DNA of 64,000 nucleotides from Polynucleobacter sp. es-EL-1 (GCF_018687975.1 NZ_CP061310.1:496001-560000); one strand, 5' to 3'; shown: positions 41,551 through 50,895, counted from the first letter of the stretch. Translations and numbers: made by a program. The notes: generated by a model from the letters alone, not told the origin.

Positions 41551-42957
41551 ATGGGAAGTATCAAACAAGACATTAAAGAATCTGCCTTTGGTTTTGCTGA
41601 AGCTGCCCAAGAAAAGTGGGTGGACTTTATCCAGTTTCTGAAAGAAGCATGGCCTATTCTATTGGCACTCTTGATCATATTGGCAGGCATCTGGCTCTAT
41701 GCTGATCCGCCACCTCCAAGGCATGTATTAATGGCCACCGGAACTGAGGGCGGTTCATATGAGTTAATGGCTAAAAAGTATGTAGATTTTTTTGAGAAGA
41801 GGGGAATAAAGTTAGAGCTGGTTAAAACCAAGGGCGCTCAAGAAAATCTTAAACGTCTAGCCGATCGTAAAGACCCATTGCAAGCTGCCTTTGTTCAGGC
41901 GGGTACATTTAACCCAGGCGGCATTGAAGGTATTGAATCACTGGGCGCGGTAGATTACGAGCCAGTCTGGTTTTTTTATCGCGGGCCAGAGATTAAACCG
42001 ACCAACTTTAGAGAAGCCAACGGGCAAATGAAACATTTCCTCAAGGGTAAAGTTTCAGTTGGGGCTGTTGGTAGCGGTACGCATTCTCAAGCCATGCGGA
42101 TATTGGATGTTTCTGGATTGCAGAAAGAGGCTCATTTCCTATATCTACCCAATCATGAGGCGGTAAGCGCTCTCAAAAAAGGTGAAATTGATGGTGCCTT
42201 TTTGGTTGATGGATACCAATCTGAAAATGTTCAGGCTTTACTCAATGACCCTGCGATTCATTTGGCTGGATTTGAGCGGGCTCAAGCTTATACCCATCTT
42301 TTGCCATATCTGCATATATTGCAGGTGCCTATTGGCGGGTTTAGTTTGTCTAGAAATAACCCAGATGCTGAAATACAGTTGATATCAACGACGACTAACC
42401 TGTTAATTGATGATCGCATGCATCCTGCACTTCAGTTCTTATTTTTAGAGGCATCACATGCGATCAATGGGAAGGCGAATTTTTTTGCAAAGCGTGGAGA
42501 ATTTCCTTTCTTTGGGGTCTCTCATTTTCCGGAAAGCTCCGTTGCCGTGCACTATGAGAAGAATGGCTCTCCATGGTTAATGACATTTTTTCCATTTTGG
42601 TTAGCAGAGCTCATTAATCGCTTAGTTTTTGTATTGTTACCTTTCTGTGCGATTGCTTACCCAGCGCTGATTAGTCTACCGGGATATCGTAATAAGCGTA
42701 TGCGCCGGAAACTGAATAAGTTATATGGGAATCTCAAGACTTATGAGCAAGAGCTCACTGAGAATTTCTTGCCAAGCGCAAAGAATGAATATCTTAAAAA
42801 ATTAGATTTGCTGGAGTATGAGGCACTCAAGCTAGCGGTTCCTAAGAGTATGTCTGGGGATTATTACGCTTTGAGAACTAGTATTGATTACGTACGTAAT
42901 TGTCTTAATCGGGGGGTTCAGCCTTACCGACTTCAAGACGATGAGAGTAGTATTTAG
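41551..42957 (+). CDS. TAXI-family solute-binding protein anchored at both ends
   Basis: A 468-residue protein. An N-terminal cytoplasmic stretch and one membrane helix (about 34-50) are followed by a TAXI periplasmic binding domain (about 57-340: LMATGTEGGSYELMAKKYVDFFEKRG..., VGAVGSGTHSQAMRIL). A second helix (about 355-377) and a basic cytoplasmic tail (about 380-468) follow. Ordinary TAXI proteins are free periplasmic receptors for TRAP transporters and have no such tail. No TRAP permease is adjacent. A sensing or scaffold role is possible. The DUF3422 gene follows after 32 bases. Confidence 0.82.
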   Translation: MGSIKQDIKESAFGFAEAAQEKWVDFIQFLKEAWPILLALLIILAGIWLYADPPPPRHVLMATGTEGGSYELMAKKYVDFFEKRGIKLELVKTKGAQENLKRLADRKDPLQAAFVQAGTFNPGGIEGIESLGAVDYEPVWFFYRGPEIKPTNFREANGQMKHFLKGKVSVGAVGSGTHSQAMRILDVSGLQKEAHFLYLPNHEAVSALKKGEIDGAFLVDGYQSENVQALLNDPAIHLAGFERAQAYTHLLPYLHILQVPIGGFSLSRNNPDAEIQLISTTTNLLIDDRMHPALQFLFLEASHAINGKANFFAKRGEFPFFGVSHFPESSVAVHYEKNGSPWLMTFFPFWLAELINRLVFVLLPFCAIAYPALISLPGYRNKRMRRKLNKLYGNLKTYEQELTENFLPSAKNEYLKKLDLLEYEALKLAVPKSMSGDYYALRTSIDYVRNCLNRGVQPYRLQDDESSI

Positions 42958-42989
42958 ACAAGATTGAACTTAAGCCGGTAAACAAGCCT

Positions 42990-44345
42990 ATGAGACCTTA
43001 CGATCACCCGATGAGAATGCAGTTGCATGAAGAAGTGCACGCACGACCTCCTATTGCACTATGGCCAAATGAACGGGTACTGTCCCAATCTTTTTTGCTG
43101 GATGCACGCTCTCGTCAATCTCAAATTCAGTGGATTGAGAGTCTGAGTCGCGCTTTGGGTGTTGCAAACGATACTGAAAAAGACCATTCTTTCAAGATCC
43201 TCACTCTGGCGCCAGAACCAGAGCGAGTCTTGATTAAATGGGAGCTTCATGGCGAGTTCGCAACAATTGCCGCTATAACCCGTAACCCAGTCAAAATTAC
43301 TGGCCCTTTGCTTGAATCCAGGCTAGCCCTCGAAGCTAGCTTAGATGATTTATTTCGGAAGTTAAATTGCCCCATTATTTCTGAGGCCGGCGGTGAGAGA
43401 ATCTCTGCCTTAGATCTTGTATTTGAGCATCGCCCATTATTTGGTGAGGCACAAGAGGTCTCAGCGATCTTTAACGGCAATACGGTTTTGGGGAGCTATA
43501 TCTTAGCTAGTAAAAAAGCTCAGCTATGGACTGATTTGCGTCTTGATCAAGATGGCTATATTTCTTACTTTATTCCCCATGATATTTTGGGTTCCAGGCA
43601 GGCAGGGCGAGTTGCTCGGGCGCTTGCTGAGGCGGAGACGTATCGCATGTCGGCCATGATTGCTTTTCCAGTTGCTAAGAGCCTATCAATGCCTTTGCGA
43701 GCCGCTGAATCAGAGTTAGCGGATTTATCTAAAGATATTTCTCAATTGCAGGCTGAGCCAGGTATTCATACGGAGAAAGATGGTAAGTTCCTCGGCGAGT
43801 TATCCCATTTGGCATCCCGTGCTGAGCAGTGGATCTCTGAATATGGTTTGCGCTTTACCGCCTCTGAAGCTTATAGCCAACTACTCAATAAGAATCTATT
43901 TGAGCTTGCAGAGTCGCCAATACCCGGAGTGCAATCCCTCTCTGAATTTATGGATCGACGTTTCCAGCCGGCGATGGGGACCTGTATTTGGACGCAGCGC
44001 AGACTCAAAGAGTTATCCGATCGAATCTCCAGAACTACCCAAACTTTGCGAACCCGAATTGAGTTTGTGAATGAGGAGCAGACTCAAAAATTGCTTGCCA
44101 GCATGGATCAACGAGCGCGTTTGCAATTGCGTTTGCAAGAGACTGTGGAAAGCTTATCGGTGCTGGTATTGACCTACTATGCAGTGAGCTTGTTAGCCTA
44201 TATTGCTAAAGGTGGAAAAGAGGCTGGGTTGGCGATTCACCCTGAAATCATCGCGGCCATCGCAGCCCCGGTAGTGGCTATTGTGTTCCTGATCATTAGC
44301 AAGCAGAGGCGTAAGCGTATCTCTGCTATCGGCAAGACGCAGTAG
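42990..44345 (+). CDS. DUF3422 family membrane protein
   Basis: A 451-residue protein of a family named only as DUF3422. The N-terminal hallmark MRPYDHPMRMQLHEEVHARPP is present. A large soluble part contains helices that look like a coiled coil (about 350-385). Two membrane segments are near the C-terminus (about 392-410 and 420-439), with a basic end. No catalytic motif is known. It lies 32 bases downstream of the TAXI gene on the same strand, which implies a joint function. Confidence 0.85.
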   Translation: MRPYDHPMRMQLHEEVHARPPIALWPNERVLSQSFLLDARSRQSQIQWIESLSRALGVANDTEKDHSFKILTLAPEPERVLIKWELHGEFATIAAITRNPVKITGPLLESRLALEASLDDLFRKLNCPIISEAGGERISALDLVFEHRPLFGEAQEVSAIFNGNTVLGSYILASKKAQLWTDLRLDQDGYISYFIPHDILGSRQAGRVARALAEAETYRMSAMIAFPVAKSLSMPLRAAESELADLSKDISQLQAEPGIHTEKDGKFLGELSHLASRAEQWISEYGLRFTASEAYSQLLNKNLFELAESPIPGVQSLSEFMDRRFQPAMGTCIWTQRRLKELSDRISRTTQTLRTRIEFVNEEQTQKLLASMDQRARLQLRLQETVESLSVLVLTYYAVSLLAYIAKGGKEAGLAIHPEIIAAIAAPVVAIVFLIISKQRRKRISAIGKTQ

Positions 44346-44350
44346 ACATT

Positions 44351-44376
44351 AAAAAAGAGGCCTCGGCCTCTTTTTT
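44351..44376. terminator. Bidirectional terminator
   Basis: AAAAAAGAGGC (44351-44361) and GCCTCTTTTTT (44366-44376) form a perfect 11-bp stem with a CTCG loop. It has A and T runs on both sides. It lies between the convergent DUF3422 and fccB genes. Confidence 0.92.
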
Positions 44377-44397
44377 AATTGCAATGCTCCCTTGAGC

Positions 44398-45675
44398 TTA
44401 GCCCAGACTATCAGCCCAGATATTGTGAGCCCAGCCCCAAGCGTAAACACCTTCCAGTGCTGTTGGTCCAGGAGATAAACCACCAGCCCCTTTAACAGGT
44501 AGGAAGGTTTTCTTCTCAGCATCATATTGATGCACACTAGCCACGTGAACCACATCTCTGCTGTTCACAAAGCTATAGCAGGTGTTAGTTACCACTGGGT
44601 TTGGATTGACCTCCCAACCACTGAGTTCAGCCACGATAGCCGCTGCAGCAACCTTAGCGTGCTGATTAGCCATATGTCCAGACTTTGGCATCGTTGGGGC
44701 AATCTGAATCGAGTCGCCAAGCACGTGAATATCTTTTTGTGCAGTCGATTCGAAGTTAAGGAAATTCACATTAACCCAGCGACCATTGGAGTTTGCTAAA
44801 CCAGATTTGACGGCGATCTCACCAGCAGACATTTGCGGTAGCAAATTGAGCACATCGGCCTTAACGTCATCTTGCACTTCTAGTTTGACCGTCTTAGTTT
44901 TGGCATCGACACCAACAACATTGTGCTTAGGCATATATTCAATCATGCCAGGATATTGCTCAGCCCATACCTTCTTAAATAAGCCACCTTTAGAGGTAAC
45001 ATCTTGGTTGGCATCCAAAATTAACACTTTACCTTTTGGGTTGTTATTTTTTAGATAGTTGGCAACCTGGCAGGCACGCTCATAAGGTCCAGGAGGGCAA
45101 CGATAAGGCGCCTCTGGAATGCTGATGACATAAGTACCGCCTTCACGCATCGCTGCTACTTGTTTGTGTAGAGCAACAGTCTCTGCGCCTGCTTTCCATG
45201 CTTGCAAGGTAACGCCATCTTTATTAGCCTGTGCAAGACCTTGGATGCTATTCATATTCAAACTAATACCAGGAGAGACCACTGCTTTGTCATAAGGCAA
45301 TGTTTTTCCAGAGGCGAGCTTGACGGTTTTTTGAGTAGGGTCAATGCTCACAACGCTGTCTTTAATGATCTTAATGCCATGACGCTTGCTCAAATTGTCA
45401 TAAGAGGAGGTGATCTCCGCCATGTTGCGTGAGCCACCAACTACTAGATTCGATAGTGGGCAAGAGATGAATGTGGGATTAGGCTCAATCAAAGTCACAC
45501 GAGCGGTGTTGTTTGAGAAAAGGCGCAAGTACTTGGCTGCAGTTGCGCCGCCATAACCACCACCAATCACTAAAATTTCTGCTTTTTGTAAATTAGCTGC
45601 TCTTGTTTGTCCGGTAAGACCCGCGAGCAAACCAATTGCTGCAGCGCTGTGACCTATAAAGTGTCGACGATCCAT
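44398..45675 (-). CDS. fccB: Flavocytochrome c sulfide dehydrogenase, flavoprotein subunit
   Basis: A 425-residue FAD enzyme exported by Tat (RRHFIGHS at 3-10; signal ends about 26). The FAD motif EILVIGGGYGGATAAKYL follows. The redox cysteines of FCSD are visible in FISCPLSN and YRCPPGPYERAC. The C-terminal FCSD domain (NPVVTNTCYSFVN...) is present. With the cytochrome encoded just upstream it oxidises sulfide in the periplasm and passes electrons to cytochrome c. SoxF is a homologue, but no other sox genes are near. Confidence 0.92.
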   Translation of the reverse strand: MDRRHFIGHSAAAIGLLAGLTGQTRAANLQKAEILVIGGGYGGATAAKYLRLFSNNTARVTLIEPNPTFISCPLSNLVVGGSRNMAEITSSYDNLSKRHGIKIIKDSVVSIDPTQKTVKLASGKTLPYDKAVVSPGISLNMNSIQGLAQANKDGVTLQAWKAGAETVALHKQVAAMREGGTYVISIPEAPYRCPPGPYERACQVANYLKNNNPKGKVLILDANQDVTSKGGLFKKVWAEQYPGMIEYMPKHNVVGVDAKTKTVKLEVQDDVKADVLNLLPQMSAGEIAVKSGLANSNGRWVNVNFLNFESTAQKDIHVLGDSIQIAPTMPKSGHMANQHAKVAAAAIVAELSGWEVNPNPVVTNTCYSFVNSRDVVHVASVHQYDAEKKTFLPVKGAGGLSPGPTALEGVYAWGWAHNIWADSLG

Positions 45676-45684
45676 GCTGCCTCC

Positions 45685-46020
45685 TTATTGTTTTTTGCCA
45701 AGTTGATTGGCAATAGTTTTAAGTTGTTCATCTGTATAGCCTTTAGCTAACTGGGGCATGATGGTTCCCTCTAGCACACCAGATTTGTAATCCATCAGCT
45801 TTTTTAGCATCTCTTGGCTAGAAAGATTATTGATGAGTGGCATACCGCCCTCAGGAACCCCTTTACCATCAGTGCCATGACAGTTAGCACAGGTCGCAGC
45901 TAGGCTACGGTTATAGAGTTTGGTGGTGTCTGCGTTTTGCGCCACGGAAACTGTGCTCCATTGGCTGATGCCAATAAAGGCGCTTGCCACAAGAATCGGT
46001 TTTAAGTACTTCATTCGCAT
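45685..46020 (-). CDS. fccA: Cytochrome c subunit of sulfide dehydrogenase
   Basis: A 111-residue class I cytochrome with a signal peptide ending SVAQ. One haem motif, CANCH, and the distal Met in IMPQLAKGYTDEQLKTIANQL are seen. It is a single-haem subunit, like SoxE/FccA-type short forms. The start is placed at ATG 46020, with GGAGAAG about 8 bases upstream; a start at 46035 would put that site inside the gene. fccB follows 9 bases later, so the two form one operon. Confidence 0.88.
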   Translation of the reverse strand: MRMKYLKPILVASAFIGISQWSTVSVAQNADTTKLYNRSLAATCANCHGTDGKGVPEGGMPLINNLSSQEMLKKLMDYKSGVLEGTIMPQLAKGYTDEQLKTIANQLGKKQ

Positions 46021-46081
46021 AGGAATCTTCTCCATCTAGCATGCAACTGTTTTAGGGTGCTACATATCCATCGACTGTATC

Positions 46082-46148
46082 TTAATCAGATTAAAGGTGG
46101 ATAAGTGTTTGTACTTAGATAGTTTGGTGATTTGCTTATATCGATAAG
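46082..46148. promoter_or_regulatory. Two small dyads in the fccAB / glycosyltransferase divergent region
   Basis: TTAAT-CAG-ATTAA (46082-46094) and CTTAT-ATCG-ATAAG (46135-46148) are perfect short inverted repeats. They lie in the 183 bases between the divergent start codons. Each could be a regulator site. They are short enough to occur by chance. Confidence 0.3.
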
Positions 46149-46203
46149 TGAGGTTTGACTGTCGGATTTAAGGGTGATTACTGAGGACCTATAAACTATC
46201 ACT

Positions 46204-47925
46204 ATGCGAGGCTCTTTTTCCTACCGTAGCGCGATAGCGATTCTCTTACTGGGGATCTTTACCTACTTATATGCTTTAGACAGCCGCTTTGCCCCTAAAA
46301 ATGGGGATGAGTACCCCTATATGCATATTGTCCGGATGACGGCTGATTCTGGGGCGTGGCTGCCCTTGCAGTCTGAAATGGACGGGATCAAAAATACCAA
46401 GCCTCCACTAGTATTTTGGGAGGGCATTGCCAGCACATCCTGGGGTGGTGACTGGACCTTATTTACCTTACGTTGGCCAAGCCTGGTGTACACCGGACTG
46501 ACTGCTTTTTTCTTATTTCTGGCAGTTGCCCGGTTTAGTGCCAATAGAAAAACTGGTCTTTTGGCTGCCTTGGTTTGGCTGTCATTTTTTGCCACCTATC
46601 GCTATGGCAGGCCTTTCCTGACTGACCCGCCCGAAGTATTTTGGTTAAGTCTGCCGTTTTTTGCTTTGTTGTATTGGGGTAAAGCCGCTTTTAACTCCAA
46701 GCTCTTATTTCCTGCTCTAGCTGGTTTTTCGATTGGCATGGCATTACTTGCCAAGTCTTTTGCTTATGTTGTGCCGGCTTGCTTCGCTCTGAGTTTGTTT
46801 TATTGGCGCTGGCGCAACTGGAGTATTCCTAAACTCATTGTGCAAGACGCCTATAAAGTCCTTGTGATTGCTCTTTTGGCTTTGGGTGTTTTTGCGCTTT
46901 GGTTTGTTTTGGATCCATTTCCACAGGAGATCTGGAAAGAGTTTGTATTAGGCGAGAATGCGGGCAAGTTTGATGCGCGCAGCTCTCACTATTTGCTTGA
47001 TCTGGTGCGTGGCGGAGATAGCCTCTGGATGTTGCTCCTGACCACTTTGGCTAATGCGGGTCTTTTTATCCTAGTTTTGATTTCAGCATTAATTCAATGT
47101 TGGCGCCAGCGTCGCTTCCTGTCATTTGAAGAGACCTTGCTGTTACTGCTCATTTTGGCTTTCTTCCTTGTTTTTAGCCTGCCTAGCCAGAGATCGGGGC
47201 GCTACTTGCTGCCTGTCATGCCTGCTTTTGCAGCATTGATTGCGCTTTACTGGGATCGTTTGCCTTTATGGGGCTTTCGATTTGCCCTCCTATTGCAGTT
47301 AATACTGCTAGCAGCTCTCACATGGGTCGGCTCAAACTTGCAGCTCTCCGATTTTCTCGGTAAGCCAGGTTTATGGGATTACTCATATGCTCACTGGATG
47401 CTGATGGGGGCTTCCTTGCTTCTGGTATTGCTAGGATTGTTTTATAGGGCGCATACCAAAACGATCGCCTTAGCAGGATGCTTTCTATGCTATTGCGCTT
47501 TAAATAGCAGCCTCTCGCCTTTAGAGGGTTCTTTAGGTCGTTATGAGCAGTCCACAGTCCAAGCCGTCAAGGCGCAAGATGTATGGGTACCCTGTGACTA
47601 CCGTGCCAAGGATGAGGAATACCGTCTTCTATTGCCTGGGGCAAAGCTCCATGGCTATTTGGCTAAGGACGCGGGTGAGCTAGGTATGCTCACAAGTGCT
47701 TATCCGTTGGTGGCGGTTCAGTCGCCTATAGGGCTTGAGCCTACTTTATGCGACTCTTGCAAAATCCTGGGTAAGCGAATGGAAATGCGGGCGCGACACT
47801 CTGAAGAGGAGATTAAGGCGATACTCATGGGTCAGATCGGAGAATATCTTTTTGTGAATGAGTACTTAATTTTCAATCCGGCAGCGCTCCCATTGCCCTT
47901 AGAAGGTAAGGATGCCTGCCGATGA
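46204..47925 (+). CDS. ArnT/PMT-like polyprenol-dependent glycosyltransferase
   Basis: A 573-residue membrane protein of the GT-C fold with about 11-12 helices. The first periplasmic loop has the acidic motif KNGDEYPY (about 32-39), as in ArnT-type enzymes, followed by NTKPPLVFWEG. RYGRPFLTDPPEVFWL is another family segment. The C-terminal ~110 residues are soluble, with a CDSC motif. Such enzymes move a sugar from undecaprenyl phosphate to lipid A or other surface molecules. It overlaps the next gene by ATGA, so the three genes 46204-49783 form an operon. Confidence 0.82.
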   Translation: MRGSFSYRSAIAILLLGIFTYLYALDSRFAPKNGDEYPYMHIVRMTADSGAWLPLQSEMDGIKNTKPPLVFWEGIASTSWGGDWTLFTLRWPSLVYTGLTAFFLFLAVARFSANRKTGLLAALVWLSFFATYRYGRPFLTDPPEVFWLSLPFFALLYWGKAAFNSKLLFPALAGFSIGMALLAKSFAYVVPACFALSLFYWRWRNWSIPKLIVQDAYKVLVIALLALGVFALWFVLDPFPQEIWKEFVLGENAGKFDARSSHYLLDLVRGGDSLWMLLLTTLANAGLFILVLISALIQCWRQRRFLSFEETLLLLLILAFFLVFSLPSQRSGRYLLPVMPAFAALIALYWDRLPLWGFRFALLLQLILLAALTWVGSNLQLSDFLGKPGLWDYSYAHWMLMGASLLLVLLGLFYRAHTKTIALAGCFLCYCALNSSLSPLEGSLGRYEQSTVQAVKAQDVWVPCDYRAKDEEYRLLLPGAKLHGYLAKDAGELGMLTSAYPLVAVQSPIGLEPTLCDSCKILGKRMEMRARHSEEEIKAILMGQIGEYLFVNEYLIFNPAALPLPLEGKDACR

Positions 47926-49166
47926 ATCGTGTGATTGCATTATGTGTTTTATTGCTCGCTGCGGTATTGGGTTATTTGCACATTGATAGTCGCCCAGCTT
48001 GGGCTCCCTTTACCCCTCCTGAGCCTATTGCAATTGCCACATCAGTTGAAGAATCTGTAGATAGCCCGCAGGCTAGTAATTCTCTCAAGCCTAGCAAAAC
48101 GCTGACCCCTACAAAACCTCTAGCAATCAATTTACAGGCAGATTGGTTGCCTGATACCGATGCGCCATCCGTGCATGCCGCTTCTCTCATTGCATTAAAA
48201 GATGGCGCGGTCAGGGCATTTTGGTTTGCGGGCAGCAGGGAAGGCGCTCCCGATGTGGTGATTAATTCTTCGGTATTTGACCCGCGTGCTGCGCGCTGGA
48301 GTGCGCCTACTGTAGTCATGAGTCGTGTCAGTGCAGAAAAAGGTTTATCGCGTTATATCGCTAAATTAGGCAACCCTGTGCCCGCCAGAATGGCTGATGG
48401 CCGCATGCAACTATTCTTTGTAACGGTATCTATTGGTGGCTGGGCTGGTAGCTCTATTTCTTCGGTGATTTCTGATGATGAAGGCCTGACTTGGACTAAG
48501 CCTCAACGTTTGATTGCATCACCACTAATTAATCTGAGCACTTTAGTGAAGTCGCCAGCCTTACAATTTTCTGATGGACGTTTGGGTTTGCCTGCTTATC
48601 ACGAGTGGATTGGACGATTTGGCGAATTACTGCGCATACAAGATGGTCAGATTATTGATAAGCGACGCATGAGTTCAGGCAGAGGTGCTATTCAGCCGGT
48701 AGTTTTTGTGGATAACGCACAAGAGGCAAGCGCCTTCTTTCGTCAAACCCGCCCCAGTTCTCAAGTGAAGCAAATCCCCGTTAGTGAAACAAAAGATGCG
48801 GGGCAAACATGGAAGATTGCTAAAGATCTTGAAATCCCGAACCCAAATGCTGCAGTGGCCTCACTGACCCTAAGTGATGGCACACGCTTAATGGTTCTGA
48901 ATAATATTGAAGTAGGGCGCTCTCGCCTAGTGATGGTGATGCGCAAAGCGAACTCTTTAGATTGGCAAGTGATTCAGGTTTTGGAAGATGATGAGGCCCT
49001 TGCTAGCGATCAGCGCCGTGAATATTCTTATCCCTATTTAATTACAGTTCAGGGTGATGATGCCCATTTGGCATACACCTGGGATAGAAAAAGAATTCGC
49101 CACATCTATTTTCCAGCGCAATGGTTTAAGCAGGCCAAACAAGTGATGGAGGGAGTACAGCCATGA
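47922..49166 (+). CDS. Membrane-anchored sialidase-like BNR-repeat protein
   Basis: A 414-residue protein with an N-terminal membrane anchor (about 4-20) and a Ser/Thr/Pro linker (about 40-70). A six-bladed beta-propeller-like domain follows. Two Asp-boxes are visible: SDDEGLTW (184-191) and KDAGQTW (291-297). The call is a COG4692-like predicted neuraminidase. Classical sialidase arginines cannot be assigned with confidence, so it may instead bind or cleave another glycan. Both ends overlap neighbouring genes by 4 bases. Confidence 0.8.
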   Translation: MNRVIALCVLLLAAVLGYLHIDSRPAWAPFTPPEPIAIATSVEESVDSPQASNSLKPSKTLTPTKPLAINLQADWLPDTDAPSVHAASLIALKDGAVRAFWFAGSREGAPDVVINSSVFDPRAARWSAPTVVMSRVSAEKGLSRYIAKLGNPVPARMADGRMQLFFVTVSIGGWAGSSISSVISDDEGLTWTKPQRLIASPLINLSTLVKSPALQFSDGRLGLPAYHEWIGRFGELLRIQDGQIIDKRRMSSGRGAIQPVVFVDNAQEASAFFRQTRPSSQVKQIPVSETKDAGQTWKIAKDLEIPNPNAAVASLTLSDGTRLMVLNNIEVGRSRLVMVMRKANSLDWQVIQVLEDDEALASDQRREYSYPYLITVQGDDAHLAYTWDRKRIRHIYFPAQWFKQAKQVMEGVQP

Positions 49167-49783
49167 GTCCATACCTGCAACAAATTGCTTTAGTGGAAAT
49201 GTCGATTACTTGTGCTGTGGTAGTGATCTACTTAGTGCAACGTTTTTCTCAGACTTCATTTCCGTTAGTTATTCGCATAGCGCTTTTATTGTTATTGGCC
49301 AATCTATTTTTCTGGCCCATTGGCTTGTCTTTAGAGCTGCCGTTGTCCGCCTATGTCAGGGGGGTTACGGGAGAGTTGAGCATCGTCACTATGTTGTTAT
49401 TGTGGAGCACTCTGCTACCCCAAAATGGTAAAATGCCGCTGGCTTTTAGCGTAGCCATTGTTGTTATGGCAATCGCTTTTTACCCTCTCGCTTTAGGTTA
49501 TGGGATGTTTGATCCGTATGTGTGGGGATACGGCACACTGGGTCTATTGATTGCAGTAGTAGTTTTTGCTCTTATATGCGGTATTGCCGGTTGGGTAAAA
49601 GGTGTTTGGGTTCTGTCTATGGCGATCATGGCATGGTCTTTCCATTGGCATGAGTCTGCTAATTTGTGGGATTACATTCTTGATCCATTTTTAGCGCTGT
49701 GGGCCTTGTATTCCATCATCCATTTCTTTTATCAGCGGCGTCGCCAGAAATTGCAGTCAGGTTATTTGTTTAGAGCTGGCTAA
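49163..49783 (+). CDS. Hypothetical multi-pass membrane protein of the glycan operon
   Basis: A 206-residue protein with about six or seven membrane segments and a basic C-terminus (YQRRRQKLQSGY). No known family was recognised. The end of the chain contains the His/Trp-rich MAWSFHWHESANLWDYILDPFLALWALY. It overlaps the sialidase-like gene by ATGA and is the last gene of the operon before a strong terminator. A carrier or partner for the other two proteins is inferred from position. Confidence 0.7.
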   Translation: MSPYLQQIALVEMSITCAVVVIYLVQRFSQTSFPLVIRIALLLLLANLFFWPIGLSLELPLSAYVRGVTGELSIVTMLLLWSTLLPQNGKMPLAFSVAIVVMAIAFYPLALGYGMFDPYVWGYGTLGLLIAVVVFALICGIAGWVKGVWVLSMAIMAWSFHWHESANLWDYILDPFLALWALYSIIHFFYQRRRQKLQSGYLFRAG

Positions 49784-49795
49784 TTTTGAGCAAAT

Positions 49796-49825
49796 AAAAA
49801 ACCCGCTAACTTCAGCGGGTTTTTT
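49796..49825. terminator. Bidirectional terminator
   Basis: AAAAAACCCGCT (49796-49807) and AGCGGGTTTTTT (49814-49825) are a perfect 12-bp stem with the 6-base loop AACTTC. It lies between the convergent glycan operon and the Bug-protein gene. Confidence 0.95.
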
Positions 49826-49843
49826 ATTTCAGCAGTTCCGAGA

Positions 49844-50836
49844 TTAATCAGAAATCTTTGATTTACGGATCAATGGACCCCACTTATTGAGCTCTGAATC
49901 AACCTGAGCTTTAAGGGATTGTGATGAAACTTTATCCATTGAAACGATGTCGATACTAGATTCATCAAGACGCTTCTTAATATCTGGATCTTGCAATGCA
50001 GCTTTCAAGGCAGCGTTAACTTTAGCAACGACAGCTGGAGGAGTGCCTTTAGGCGCATAAACACCATGCCAAACTTTAACGTCAAAGCCTTTCAAGCCTT
50101 GCTCATCTAAAGTAGGAATGTTAGGCAAGCTTGGTAAGCGCTTTGGTGTAGTGACACCATAAGTTTTTACTTTGTCTGCTTTGATGTATCCAACAGTTTG
50201 TGTAGTTTGGTCGCACAGCAAATCAACCTGACCACCTAGCAAATCAGTCAGCGCAGGACCGGTACCTTTGTAAGGAACATTGGTCAACTTAACGCCTAAA
50301 CGACTTTGTAATAGCAAGCCGCAAAGTTGGGATACTGCACCTGGACCTGCGTTAGCCATAGTTACTTTAGAGCCATTGGCTTTGATGTATGCCTCAAGTT
50401 CTTTAAAGTTGTTAGCTGGTAGATCTTTTTTGCCCAAGAGCACCATTGGCACATCAACAACTTGGCCGATGTATTCAAAGCTCTCTAATGGATCATAGGG
50501 GAGTTTGTCATAAAGGGCTGGCGCAGTTGCCATACCGATGTGATAAATGAACAATGTGTAGCCATCTGGTTTTGCGCGAGCCACTTTAGTAGCTGCAATT
50601 GTGCCGCCTGCACCAGTGACGTTTTCTACTACAACAGTCTGTCCAAGTGACTTGCCCATTGGAACAGCAATCAAACGAGCCACAGTATCAGTTGGTCCAC
50701 CAGCTGCAAACGGAACGATCAAGGAAACCGGTTTCGTTGGGTATGGGGCATCTGCTGCTAAGGCTTGTGTTGACATCAGGCCACCAGCAAGGAAAAGTGT
50801 TCCTACGCTAGCAAGCAAAGTTTTCTTCAATTTCAT
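49844..50836 (-). CDS. Bug/TctC-family periplasmic solute-binding protein
   Basis: A 330-residue extracytoplasmic receptor. The signal peptide (about 1-28) ends ALAAD. The family hallmark PTKPVSLIVPFAAGGPTDTVARLIAVPMGKSLGQTVVVEN opens the mature part. YKGTGPALTDLLGGQVDLLCDQ and the closing VAKVNAALKAALQDPDI are also typical. Bug proteins bind carboxylates for tripartite tricarboxylate transporters; no TctAB permease is adjacent. ATG 50836 has GGAGA upstream. It follows a CoA-ester lyase gene on the same strand. Confidence 0.93.
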   Translation of the reverse strand: MKLKKTLLASVGTLFLAGGLMSTQALAADAPYPTKPVSLIVPFAAGGPTDTVARLIAVPMGKSLGQTVVVENVTGAGGTIAATKVARAKPDGYTLFIYHIGMATAPALYDKLPYDPLESFEYIGQVVDVPMVLLGKKDLPANNFKELEAYIKANGSKVTMANAGPGAVSQLCGLLLQSRLGVKLTNVPYKGTGPALTDLLGGQVDLLCDQTTQTVGYIKADKVKTYGVTTPKRLPSLPNIPTLDEQGLKGFDVKVWHGVYAPKGTPPAVVAKVNAALKAALQDPDIKKRLDESSIDIVSMDKVSSQSLKAQVDSELNKWGPLIRKSKISD

Positions 50837-50895
50837 GTAAGTCTCCATTTATGTATAAAGCTTTCTAATTTTGCCACTACTAAAAATGAAAGCTC

